Of a DNA stretch of 64,000 bases, positions 43,526-54,179 are shown piece after piece. Position 1 is the first letter of the stretch. Each line of letters starts with the position of its first letter. The notes beneath the pieces were generated by a model. The model was not told the DNA's origin, searched no databases, and worked only from the letters and a program-made list of their open reading frames with translations. Source of the stretch: Symbiodinium natans (taxonomy: Eukaryota > Sar > Dinophyceae > Suessiales > Symbiodiniaceae); assembly GCA_905221605.1 (NCBI GenBank), contig CAJNDS010002620.1:1-64000 (forward strand). The letters are read 5' to 3'. The position numbers and the translations under genes are program-made.

Positions 43526-43729
43526 GCTTCCGGTACAGAAATACCAAGAATCGGTTGCTCACACACATATACATAACCCAAGGGCCAAGCAAGATTGTGC
43601 TTTTTATGCCCCTGCGGAGGGCGGGGCGAGTTTAGGGTTTGGGTGCGTACACGGTTTATACAGGGCAAGAGGGTCTTCGTTGCTATTGCATTTTTTGCAC
43701 TTTCTGGCCGGGACCGCTTGGCGAGACTG

Positions 43730-43945
43730 GCCGACTGGGGGGGGGGGGGTGGCCAGAAAGCCCCCCGCGGGGGGGGGGGGGGGGGGAGTCAACAAACAAC
43801 CTCTAGGGGGGGGTGTGTTGGGGGGGGGGGGGGGGGGGGGGGGCGAAAAATCAACCTCAGAGGCCAAAGAAACAACCTGGGGGCGAAAAAAACAATGCGG
43901 GGCCCAAAAAAACAGCCTCGGGGGTCAGAAAAACAATATCCCCAT
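43730..43945 (+). repeat. G-runs and CAAAAAAACAACCTGGGGG units
   Basis: Several G homopolymers (10-24 nt) between 43737 and 43842, then four copies of a 25-27 bp unit with AAAAAACAACCTGGGGGC. Another G-rich repeat resembling those at 4.2 kb. Confidence 0.8.
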
Positions 43946-43954
43946 TATACTTAT

Positions 43955-46165
43955 TCATAATTATATTGATCATTTAAAAATAAAATTAGATTTATCACTA
44001 TACTTATTTATAATTATATTGGGAACACTCAAGAAATTCCCATATGAAATATAGATTCAAATATTATTGATCAAAAAATATCACAACTTTTTTCATATCA
44101 TATACATTATTTTGGATATAATATAGAAATTGAAAAATAGTATCATTCATTTTCATAGAGAAGGAAGAAATTTAGAATATAAATGACAATTATACCTTAG
44201 ATTATAAGAACATAAGAGAGACTTCCGAATTGTCTAAGATTCATCGAAAGGCTTATCTTAACCCTTGATTTCTGAGAATAGAAATTTCTCGCACGATTAC
44301 TTCCTATGAGTGATGGACAAAATTAGGTTACACAATGCGAGGTCGCGAAATACTATATTGTCGCTTTACGTGGGGTCTATATCACTACTCTGGATATATA
44401 TATATATCTGAACATGCTTACAAATGATATCACTTTAGGTGGGACCTATATCGCTCTTCATGGTTTAAGAATTCGTATCTGCCATTATGCTGGCTTAGAT
44501 AAATATAATTTAGATAGGCGATCATATATTGCTTATTCATTCTAAGAATATTCGTTGGCATTTGAGGAATTTTCCTTATCGAATATTTCAAAAGAAATGA
44601 TCTAATTTCTTTCTCAATTGATTTAAATAAATATCAAATTCACAAATCAAGATATAGAAATGAATCTTATTATCAAATGCCATCAATAAATATTAAGCAA
44701 ATTATATTTTCAAAAATAATTTCCGAAAATATTATTATCTCGATAATATAGATTGGAATCTTGAATATGTATATCATGAATTATTAACTAAATTAGGATA
44801 TTATCCGATAGAATACGACAGAGAGATTTTTATTCTTCCAAGAAAGAGATTCTATCTTTCAATTTTCCCACCTGAGAACCACGAATAAATCTAATGAAAT
44901 CAACGATGCCATATATTTATTCCCTTTTAAAAGAATCGGAAATAAAGATAAAATGTGGGATTCTAGAATTCATCATCAATCTCCGTTCGCCGGGCGGTAA
45001 CGGATGATATATGGGGCGAAACGGAATCTCTTATATAGGGATCCTATATGATCAAATATAGAGATTCAAGAAAATTTCCATGGCATTCGACCCTTCTATA
45101 GAGATCGAACGGCTTATATGATATATAATAATCGCTCCATAGAATACATGATATGATCAAATTTCAATCTGAATTTATATTCTTGATACATCTCGCCCTG
45201 ACGACGATATTACCATCCATCGATCAAAATTCATCTCCCTTCCGAGAATGATCATTTTCAGAATACCTCTATCCAGAAAATATGGGAATATTCGAAATAC
45301 TTTAAATTGAGATTAATATCATAGTAATTATTTTTATCTGCATTTATATCGAGATGAGCGTGATTTGGGAATCTTTATTCTATTTATTCGCTTTTCGTTT
45401 TTCTGAGATGTCCTAGAAAATTGGGCTGGGGGCGGCTCTTTCAATATAATGGGATATCTTGGAGAATATGATAATTCTTTCATATTTCGTTTCATTTTGG
45501 ATTGATTCCTAAATTTCCAATTTCTAGATTCTTATTTGATATTTTTGGAGAATATCTATTATTCATTATAAGATCTAGATTTCATTTTCTGAGATCGAAA
45601 TTTGATGAATATATCATTTCATCAGATATTTTTTCGTATTCAAAAATATTATACTCTCATTCTTCAGAAATGGTATTTGCTTATTATCGTATGGCCAATG
45701 ATCTAATTTGGTTCTCATGGGAAGATACAAATCCTCAATCAATCCTTTATCATTGCTCAATTATAATGACAACTTTCATTCTTCAGAATGAAATTTATAG
45801 AATATCGCATCCTTATGCTAGATATCCATCCCCATTTAAAATAATTATACGAAATGAATTCTAATATACGATAATCATAGGAACCTTTCATTATCTGAAT
45901 GATTATAATATCCAAATAGAAATAATAAGTATCTATATTGCCCGAAACCTCTGTATCATGCCCCAAGCAATGAAGATCCAAATATCTTCAAATAATACGA
46001 AATAATATCTACACTCCAAAATCCCATATCTAAGACACCATCCAATGCAAACGACTTATCTATATATAAATTTCAGAACTCTCATGCATTAATACGATCA
46101 TCCCAAAAATGAAGATTACGATCACATAACTCGGACAATTTCGTATTCAATAATAAATATATATA
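43955..46165. other. AT-rich island 2 (2.2 kb)
   Basis: Abrupt switch from G-runs to about 70-75% A+T. Not a simple repeat: rich in GATAT, GAATAT, TATCGA and TTCGTATT words. It holds one open frame of 120 codons and no other gene seen. The right edge is a hairpin at 46177. Could be a captured foreign, organellar or viral-type segment, or an AT-rich transposon. The sequence alone does not decide. Confidence 0.6.
45502..45864 (+). CDS. Orphan 120-codon frame in the AT-rich island
   Basis: ATG at about 45502 to TAA at 45864, entirely A/T-ending codons. Encodes a Phe/Ile/Ser-rich protein (SRFLFDIFGEYLLFIIRSRF near the start; MANDLIWFSWEDTNPQ in the middle). At this base composition a frame this long without a stop is unlikely by chance. 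No start signal, homologue or domain recognised. It may be a decayed or foreign gene. Confidence 0.3.
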   Translation: MIPKFPISRFLFDIFGEYLLFIIRSRFHFLRSKFDEYIISSDIFSYSKILYSHSSEMVFAYYRMANDLIWFSWEDTNPQSILYHCSIIMTTFILQNEIYRISHPYARYPSPFKIIIRNEF

Positions 46166-46173
46166 TACTAGAG

Positions 46174-46196
46174 GGGACCCGTCGATTCCATCGACG
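46174..46196. other. Perfect hairpin CCGTCGAT/ATCGACGG
   Basis: An 8-bp perfect stem with a TCC loop in an A+T-rich context, exactly at the right border of AT-rich island 2. It could be a terminator-like, element-end or recombination structure. Confidence 0.5.
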
Positions 46197-46339
46197 GCAT
46201 ATACGTCTGCCAATCTCTAAAAGAAGCTAATAAAAAAAAAAGAACCAAACAAAGAGGAAAAAAAATAATTAAAAAAAAGATAAAGAATAAAAAACCTGAC
46301 AACACGGACACGAGAAAAAAAAACGCGGACGGAAATACG

Positions 46340-46445
46340 GAACCCCCCCCCCCCCCCCCAAAGATCAGAGTAAATAGAGAAGAATTAAAACCTCCAATTC
46401 CTTCCCCCCCCCCCCCCCCCCCCCCCTCCTCACACCCCCCCTGCC
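46340..46445. repeat. Poly-C runs
   Basis: Two C homopolymers of 13-20 nt separated by A-rich sequence, with a third C run at 46586-46600. Confidence 0.85.
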
Positions 46446-46911
46446 CCCTAAACCCTACCTACCCAAAATATAATAAGAATGACTCCCACGATAAGGTGGA
46501 AGACTTGACGGATTTTGTCAACGATTAAGGGAGGACTCGTAAATTATTCTAGAAATCAAGAAGTTCATGGCAGCCGTACAAACGCCCCCCCCCCACCCCC
46601 GAGGGACATCTTATCTGAAGAGGGGATATTTAAATGTTAGAGAAACTTTCTTTTTTCCTCGAAGACGGAACCTCCTACCTCCTGAAAAGCCCCCCCCATG
46701 CTTCCCCCTGAACCCTGACTGACTGTTACCCTATCCTCCTGCCTGAACTCTCTGGACTGTTCTTCTACCTGTCCTCGCCCCTGACCTCTCTGCCTTCCCC
46801 CCCCTTCCCCTGAAACTCCTCCCTGAAAAGCGTGAAAGGGCGGACTAGTACTACAATAATACCATATTTTAATCGAGAAGTAAAAGTAAACGAATCTAAA
46901 ATTAATCAAAT

Positions 46912-48345
46912 AGACAATACCATGACAACCCAAAACCACCAAAGCGGACCAACACCATAATAACCCAAAACCGACCAAGCAAACAACACCGTGACAACCC
47001 AAAACCGCCCAAGCAAACAACACCGTGACAACGAACATCCGACCAAACAAACAACACCATGACAACCCAAAACAAACAGACAACACCATGACGGCCCAAA
47101 ACCGACCAAACAGACAACACCATGACAACCCAAAATCACCCATACAGACTAAGCGGACAACACCATGACAACCCAAAATCGCCCAAGCCGACAACACCGT
47201 GACAACCCAGGCAGACCAAGCGGACAACACTATGACAACCCAAAACCGACCAAACAGACAACACCATGACAACCCAAAACGACCAAGCGGACAACACTAT
47301 GACAACCCCCAAAACTGACCAAACAAACAACGCCATGACAACCCAAATCCACCCAAGCGGACCAAGCGGACAACACTATAACAACCCAAAACCGACCAAG
47401 CGGACAATACCGTGACAACCCAAAACCACCCAAGCGGACCAAGCGGACAACACTATGACAGCCCAAAACCGACCAAGCGGACAACACCATGACAACCCAA
47501 AATCGCCCAAGCGGACCAAGCGGACAACACCGTGACAACCCAAAACCGACCAAGCAGACAACACCATGAGAGCCCAAAACCGCCCAAGCGGACAACACCA
47601 TGACAGCCCAAAACCGACCAAGCAGATAATTTCGTGACAACCCAAAACCACCCAAACGGACAACACTATGACACCCCAAAATCGACGAAGCGGACAACAC
47701 TGTGACAACCCAAAACCACCCAAGCGGACCAAGCGGACAACACTATGACAGCCCAACACCAACCAAGCGGCAGCCGAAAACCGACCAAGCGGACAGCAAC
47801 GTGACAGCCCAAAACCACCCAAGCGGACCAAGCGGACAACACCGTGACAGCCCAAAACCGACCAAGCGGACAGCACTGTGACAGCCCAAAACCGCCCAAG
47901 CGGACAACACTGTGACAGCCCAAAACCGCCCAAGCGGACAACACCGCGACAGCCCAAAACCGCCAAAGCGGACAACACCGTGACAGCCCAAAACCGACCA
48001 AGCGGACAACACCGTGACAGCCCAAAACCGCCCAAGCGGACAACACCATGTGACAGCCGAGAACCGACCAAGCGGACAGCACCGTGACAGCCCAAAACCG
48101 CCCAAGCGGACAACACCGTGACAGCCCAAAACCGACCAAGCGGACAGCACCGTGACAGCCCAAAACCGCCCAAGCGGACAACACCGTGACAGCCAAAAAC
48201 CGACCAAGCGGACAGCACCGTCCAAGCGGACCAAGCGGACAACGCCGTGACAGCCCAAAACCGACCAAGCGGACAACACCGTGACAGCCCAAAACCACCC
48301 AAGCGGACCAAGCGGACAAGCCGTGACAGCCCAAGGAAAGCCCAA
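46912..48345 (-). repeat. 34-bp satellite, about 40 copies
   Basis: Unit CCAAGCGGACAACACCGTGA then CAGCCCAAAACCGA, period 34, with occasional 9-10 bp expansions (CCAAGCGGACCAAGCGG). The left part is more diverged (GACAACCCAAAAC variants) and the right part more homogeneous. All three minus-strand frames stay open for hundreds of codons because the unit lacks stops and 34 is not a multiple of 3. Confidence 0.95.
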
Positions 48346-48349
48346 ACCT

Positions 48350-48460
48350 CAATCCGGACAATTCCTAAAATTCCGGGAATTTTCAGCTCCGGGGAATTCC
48401 CAAAATTCCCGGGATTTTTAGACAAAAAGCGTTAAAATTCCCGGAATTTTCAGGATCCCC
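48350..48460. repeat. AATTCCCGGAATTTT palindromic repeats
   Basis: Four imperfect copies of a self-complementary AAAATTCCCGGGAATTTT motif. Confidence 0.8.
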
Positions 48461-48554
48461 CTGCAAGGCCCTCACAAGCAACCAAATGGACCGGAAGAGG
48501 AGGCGGGGCATCCGACAGGGCGGCCGCAGAGCGAAAATAGGGGTCGAGCCCTTA

Positions 48555-49020
48555 GCCTTTTATGGGGATATATTGCACTAGAATCAAGAATTATTAAAAT
48601 TCGTATTTTCATTTCCGAAATATTTCCTTAATTATGACGAGAACTTCTATCATCTTTTTTCCCAACGATAATTTCCTCAACTATATATTGAATTCTATTA
48701 GGAGCATACATCTCTCTCAATGAAAATTTCGTAAATTAGTGCTTTTGGGAGCACAAATCTCTTCAATGAAGACCTTCTATTTTAACCCTGAGTCTTAATA
48801 TCTGTTATTTTCTTCATTCCCTTCTGCAATTTTATTCTTAATGAATATACAATATCCAATGAAAAAAATCTTCTTTTCGATTTGAAAGAATAGGAGAAAT
48901 GATAAGAAGCCATGAATATCGATCGTATTCGAATTCATAATAAATATTAATATTAGAAAGAAAATATCACATGAAAATGATTTTTGAAATGATCGAGACG
49001 ACTAATGGCCTAGCTAACTA
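48555..49020. other. AT-rich island 3
   Basis: Same composition and word usage as 11440-11905 and 43955-46165. A direct repeat (GGGAGCACAAATCTCTTCAATGA and GGAGCATACATCTCTCTCAATGA) is visible at 48708-48765. No gene seen. Confidence 0.6.
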
Positions 49021-49274
49021 CCTGACTAACTAGGAAACAAAAATTGCAGATGGATTGCATCCACCACGAATCCGTATTGATTTGCACTAACGAATCCTAG
49101 ACTTGATATTCTGAGCCCCTTTGTCTTTCAACAAACCGAATGACGCAACACCCTGAACTCTGAACCCTCCACCGGGAACCCTGCAACCAGAGCGCCCATC
49201 TCAGCTCCCTTTCGAAGGACGGAGAAGGGGTCTGTTTGGAACGTAAGAAAGCGTCAACACGGAATACCGGAATG

Positions 49275-49524
49275 ACCTACCTTCTTTCAAGTGTAGAGGC
49301 TCGCGTACGGGCTCACGCAACACTGCCATAGGATCTTCCTCGAATAGATGTAACGAGCCTCTAAATAAAATCTCCTCGACTGTAGAGAAATTCGTGCGAC
49401 TGTGCTTCATCGAACCTATCTTCGATCTAAACTTAGAATAGAAAAATGCATTTGACAACTGAATCCATGTCCGCATAGTGTAGACCACGTATAACCATGT
49501 TTGCCAAGCCAGGGGCGCCGGCAT
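49275..49524 (-). CDS. Possible exon ahead of a GT donor
   Basis: Minus-strand open stretch from ATG at 49524 to a good donor (GAAAGAAG|GTAGGT) near 49278. Contains TWLYVVYTMRTWIQLSNAFF, then NFSTVEEILFRGSLHLFEED. A TTTAGGG/CCCTAAA ITS lies immediately upstream. No family recognised. Confidence 0.4.
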
Positions 49525-49549
49525 GGGAAGCTTTGAGGATCGAGGAACA

Positions 49550-49625
49550 CCTAAACCCTAAACCCTAAACCCTAAACCCTAAACCCTAAACCCTGAACCC
49601 TGAACCCTAAACCCTAAACCCTTCG
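49550..49625 (-). repeat. CCCTAAA ITS
   Basis: Ten units, upstream of the 49.2-49.5 kb exon. Confidence 0.95.
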
Positions 49626-49793
49626 TGGGTTTAGGAGTGAAAAAACTGTCACCGCTCAGGACGCTCCGGGCGCTCAGGATGCTCCAGGGAGGCAGAGGGA
49701 TGCAGCGCCATCTGCTGGAGGATGAAAAGCACCTGGCGCGCTCCTCCTACACTTCTGGGTTCAGGGTCTAGGGTTTAGGGTCAGGGTTTGGGG

Positions 49794-49818
49794 TTTCTTC
49801 TTCTTCTTCTTCTTCTTA
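49794..49818 (+). repeat. (TTC)n microsatellite
   Basis: Eight TTC units. Confidence 0.9.
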
Positions 49819-50060
49819 GTAAGAGTTGGTCCATGGAGCTAGCGCTTCAACCAGGCCAGTTCGAGCCCAGGCGTGGAGCAAGATGACGTACGCGAAAAAG
49901 GTTAGGCGTGCTGCAGGCACCTTGGAACTGCTCAGGGTTACGAGCATCAGGCGATCGGCATGATATTGTGGCTCAAGAACTACAACATACAACCGCATCA
50001 CAAGCCCGAAGGTATCCGAGGGTACTGTAGCTGCTATTGGCAGTCCCATCATGTGGCCTG
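49816..50060 (-). CDS. Possible last exon
   Basis: Minus-strand stretch ending at a stop at 49816. VPSDTFGLVMRLYVVVLEPQ then YHADRLMLVTLSSSKVPAAR has a regular strand/helix character and ends ALAPWTNSY. A competing plus-strand frame starts at 50051. No family recognised. Confidence 0.35.
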
Positions 50061-50620
50061 CGCCTGAACACCCCGACCACATTTTTTTCCACTCACTCAC
50101 TCAAGATCTCGCACAGCTCACGAGAAACTGGCAACAATCAGCCCTTGACCGTATTCAGCGTCCGCAGCACCAGCTTCAAAGGCTCATCTGCACTACGGAG
50201 CCTCAGTGCAAAACGATACGAGGTGCCCCCTTGCCCGTTGGGAACATTGGGATGGCATGCCCGGCTTGTCGGTCAATTATACAAGAAGTCTGGCCACCAG
50301 GTACCACTAGTAGATGCGATCGAGCCCTGCTTCAACTGTGCCGTCCTCGTGTGGGCAGTTTGGGTCTCCAATTTGGATCTGTCTTGACAATGGCACGCGC
50401 GCCCAACCTCCATCTTGACAGCCCTTACGAACTTACAGCGCAAGAAATAGCAGCAGTGTCAGTTCGGGCAACGTACGATCTCGACCTGGCACCGACACTC
50501 TGCCTGGTCCCTGAAGCTGAGAAGCTGAAAAATAGACTTTACACCTGCTTCTACAGCTATTCCTGCATTGCAGTTAAGGTGCACAGACATGCAAAGCCGC
50601 ATCTGGAATCCAGATTCTAA
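50051..50620 (+). CDS. Hypothetical 189-codon frame
   Basis: Open plus-strand frame. The C-terminal half (DSPYELTAQEIAAVSVRATY and onward) is more coding-like than the Pro/Arg-rich first half. No intron signal or homologue recognised. It may be partly real and partly chance. Confidence 0.3.
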   Translation: MWPAPEHPDHIFFHSLTQDLAQLTRNWQQSALDRIQRPQHQLQRLICTTEPQCKTIRGAPLPVGNIGMACPACRSIIQEVWPPGTTSRCDRALLQLCRPRVGSLGLQFGSVLTMARAPNLHLDSPYELTAQEIAAVSVRATYDLDLAPTLCLVPEAEKLKNRLYTCFYSYSCIAVKVHRHAKPHLESRF

Positions 50621-50654
50621 ATGAATCAGGGTTTGGTGTTCAGGGTTTTCGCCT

Positions 50655-50900
50655 GAACCCTAAACCCTAAACCCTAAACCCTAAACCCTAAACCCCAAAC
50701 CCGAAAAATCCCAAACCCGAACTGGGGCGCCCCGGCCAACCTGGGGCTGCCAAGGGCAGCGAACGCATCAGCCGAGCAGCTGGGGCCTTTTTAGGGTTTA
50801 GGGTTTATGGGGCTTAGGGTTTAGGGTTTAAGGTTTAGGGTTTATGGGGCTTAGGGCTTAGGGTTTAGGGTTTAGGGTTCAGGGTTTAGGGTACCCAAAA
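50655..50900. repeat. ITS pair, C-strand then G-strand
   Basis: CCCTAAA at 50655-50705 and TTTAGGG/TTTATGGGG variants at 50790-50895. Confidence 0.9.
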
Positions 50901-51150
50901 AACGTGCTGAGATGTGGAGATTCAAATGAGGGCGACATGGGCGACTCAGAGTGATTCGGAGGAGAGTGGAGGGGAGCGTCTTCCCATTCAGGAGCTTCTT
51001 AAGGACCTGGCCTTTGAGGCTGCACTCGTCTTGGCGGTGCCCGCCTGCAGTGTGAAAGCCCGGTGGGCCCGATAAGAAGGCAGCTTGCAGCATAGAGTGA
51101 GCCTCAATGTCCTCTGCAGCAGAAGGAACTGCCTGCGACGGGGGCACTTG
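50900..51150 (-). CDS. Possible exon
   Basis: Minus-strand open stretch with AEDIEAHSMLQAAFLSG, then GQVLKKLLNGKTLPSTLLRITL. Runs into telomere-like sequence at its 3' side. Unassigned. Confidence 0.3.
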
Positions 51151-51551
51151 GGCAACTTTCCCCTTCAAGCTCTCTGAAGGATTCGGGAGAGTTTCAGAGC
51201 TTCAGTCACAGCAGCTTCAGGCCTCTGTCCCCCAACTGGCGCTACGCAGCTCCACCTCAGCTTGCCCCTACAGTTCTACAGCTCATGCTGCAGTATGCCG
51301 TGCGTGCCAGGTGAGTCAAGGGAATGCCATGACGGTCTCATGGATGTTGTAAACTTTCCGGTGGCGCCACAGCTGCATCAGTTTTCGTGACCATGCTGCA
51401 GGAATAGCTCGCCATGGGCGGAAAATTGGAGCCTTGTCTCTGCCTCTCTAATCTTTCATAGATCTCGATCCGCGTTCGATGGATGTATGTCGAAGTGACA
51501 TGAGACAAGGGCGTGGAACTTTGCGAGGCAGTCTAGGCGCTGGTCATCACT

Positions 51552-51747
51552 TTGTACCGGTGCGCGTCGGAAACTGCCTTCGACCTGTTCCCTTCCAAGT
51601 ATGAAGAGCACCACCTACAGCTGGGATCAAGATCGCGCTTTCTTGATCCGGAACTCGATCACATCACCATCTTGGACCTGCTGCAGGGCTTATGGCTTAG
51701 GCGAGATCCCATGCGAGCGCGGATTTTGTGCTTGTGAGCTACGTGAG
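51552..51747 (+). CDS. Possible exon
   Basis: Plus-strand open stretch: RCASETAFDLFPSKYEEHHL, then RSRFLDPELDHITILDLLQG, ending at TGA. Good coding character but no family recognised. Confidence 0.35.
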
Positions 51748-51879
51748 AAGATTGAGGTTCAGGCGATGGCAGCTATCTGAATACATGAGCAAATGAGAAC
51801 TGCGTGCGGGGCCGCTTGCTGGTTTGGGGCCTTGTAGTCTTTGCCCTGGAGACGTGCAGCTCCCGCTTTGCGACATCTC

Positions 51880-52162
51880 AGTGCGTGAAGGCGAAGTTGA
51901 CTACAGTCCTGCGGACCACTAGAAGGTATGCGGCAAGCAGCGTGTCTGTTAATGCTGTGTGTTGAGGAGGGGCTGATTGGCTTGTCATTTCTTCCAGCAT
52001 ACCAGACATGAACTCCAGCATACCAGACATGAACAGCTTGGGGACATACTTTTCTTTGCTGCCGTGCTTGATCAGGTCGTCGTAGGACCTGGCCAAGCAA
52101 GAGGCCTTGACGAGGCATTGAGAACTACCTTCAAAACAGCTGTGGCCATTCGACTGTCTCAC
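51880..52162 (-). CDS. Possible exon with an internal MSGMLE duplication
   Basis: Minus-strand open stretch: KASCLARSYDDLIKHGSKEK, then two tandem copies of FMSGMLE from an 18-bp repeat, then a hydrophobic end. Unassigned. Confidence 0.35.
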
Positions 52163-52959
52163 ATTGTCTCACTATGCATCTCTGCAAGTGCCAAGCGTGT
52201 TTGGCGATGCCAGATCTCTGCTTGCTCGAAATTCTTGGTGAAGTCGGAATGGATGGCCCCGGCTGCCTCGTGGCGAAGTGGCAGGAAGAGCTCACAAGGC
52301 TTTGAACGGCTTACCTGGTCTTGCAGTCCTCGCTTCCACAGTCCCTAACCCCAGAAGCCCCCAAACCCGTAAACCCGAGAACCCCTAAACCCTACCTTGA
52401 GAGCCTTCTTTTTGTAGGTTGTTGCTATGAACCCCCCGTTTGCATGCTTAGACCTCCAACAAGAGGCTCCGGGTTCTTGTAGGCTCTTCAGGGAGGCTTT
52501 ACGACTCCTGGAGCCCCCCGCCGCTTAGCCTCTGCATCCCCCGGCCTCATGCGCACGTGAACCCTGCGGCACGAACCAGGCCCTGGCCTTGCCAGCAATT
52601 GGGGCAAGTGGGCTTTGGGGTTTCGGGTGAGGTGAGTGGGTGGCTTAATATGCTTAATCCACCCCAAGGGTGTTTCGGGCATATATTCCATCAGGGATTG
52701 AGGGCTTCAGGATTTGGGAGGGTTACGGGGCTTCAGAGTTAAACGGTTAGACGGCTTAACGGCTAAATATCTCGTCATGCATATCGGATATGATGCACAC
52801 GGTTGGTGCTGTAAGTCTCTGATCAGAGACTATTGAAAGCTTCTACCTGGGACCAGCCGCTTGCATGGACTTTTCAGGCAAGAGATGCCTTTTTGGGGAG
52901 GTGGGCGGGGAGAGAGGTAGAGACTGCGGGATTATGCACCCAAAGACGAAGATTGAATC

Positions 52960-53130
52960 ATGACCCACGTGAGTCTGCAAGAACGTGTGTTCCTGGGGCC
53001 TCCATCTCTCCGACGGTGAGGTAGGAGATCAGCTTAAGAAGGCTCTGACTCTCGGCCTTCAGGAAACGGAAGGAAGTACAATGACCGGATGCGTGATGAC
53101 AGGATGCAGCCAGTGACCTTTGCGCTTTAC
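52960..53130 (-). CDS. Possible exon
   Basis: Minus-strand open stretch: TSFRFLKAESQSLLKLISYL, then TVGEMEAPGTHVL and a stop near 52958. Unassigned. Confidence 0.3.
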
Positions 53131-53695
53131 GAGGGTGTGATCCTGTGTGAACTATAGCCAATGCACTGCCAAGCTTCGCGACGCGTTGCAGCTAGATCTC
53201 CTTTCGGACCCTCGAACCCTAAACCCATAAAACACAGGCCCTGAAGCCAAGCATTCCTTCTGCTGATAGGTCCGAGTTAGCAGGTAAAGGCCTCGGCGCT
53301 TGTTTGCGCCTTCACAGGTTGTTGGCTTGTCGGCGTGAGGGGTCTCGCTAGTTGTGTTTATAGGTCTTTACGGCTCCAGTTGATGCGCCGAAGCCCGAAC
53401 AAAACTACCCAGAGCGCACCATCTCCGACCTACTTTTCACTGAAGGGCCCAGGTTTGCAATAGACCTACCGAGAAACTCGCTCGAAACTTGGTGCCCAGC
53501 CAGGACGCTGGTCAGCGCCCTAGGCGAGTTGACATCAAGGCCGAAGGACTGCAGGTACTCTGCCTGAAACTCCTGCACTTGGGTTTAGGCTTCAGGGCTC
53601 TTAATCACTTGCGCAGTTGGAGGATGGGGATGAGATCTGGAACATTCCGGAATGCCGGATCTTGCACAGGTTGGGCTTAGCAGCCACCTGGAGGT

Positions 53696-53775
53696 TTCCG
53701 AATATAGGGGACCCCTAAACCCTAAACCCAAATCGTAGCATTCCCTTATACAAAGGACCCAAACAAGGTACGCTC
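53696..53775. mobile_element. MITE family C copy 1
   Basis: ATAGGGGACCCC start, TAGCATTCCCTTATACAAAGGACCC body and AAGGTAC end, parallel to 53852-53937. The middle is replaced by CCCTAAACCCTAAACCC. Confidence 0.6.
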
Positions 53776-53851
53776 CTCATCATCCAGTGCCGCTACCTCC
53801 GCCTCCAATTGAGCGGACACCTGGCAGGCATTCGAGGTTGATCCTTTCCGG

Positions 53852-53937
53852 GCCTATAGGGGACCCCGAATAAAGACCCCCAAATGGTAGGATTCCCTTA
53901 TAATGTTATAAGGACCCCAATAAGGTACCCCTACTTT
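53852..53937. mobile_element. MITE family C copy 2
   Basis: TATAGGGGACCCCGAATAAAG, then GACCCCCAAATGGTAGGATTCC, CTTATAATGTTATAAGGACCCC and AAGGTACCCCTA. It has an internal palindrome (TTATAATGTTATAA). It matches the reverse complement of 58412-58496. Confidence 0.65.
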
Positions 53938-54179
53938 CTTAAATCCCATACTAGTAAGTGCAAATGCATGCAGCTTCGGGGGGGGCCCAGAGCCCAGATC
54001 ATCAGCTGTGGCCAAGGGCCTTCATTTGCGGTATCGCCTTGGGCCCCACATGTGTTTTCAGCGCCATCTTTAAAAGGTGTCCATGCGGGCACTATTGCCA
54101 TTAAATATCATGGCCTGTACAGAAAATTCCGCTCAAGAGCTCGCTCCCCAATGCAGGCAGGGCCACGATGATGAATCGG

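Noticed and set aside
46912-48345. CRISPR-like array
   Set aside because: Period 34 with no unique spacers, in a eukaryotic genome. It is a satellite.
46637-48425. Minus-strand frames up to 349 codons rich in Val, Leu, Gly and Trp
   Set aside because: All three frames are open because the 34-bp satellite unit lacks stops. Residues follow the repeat period.
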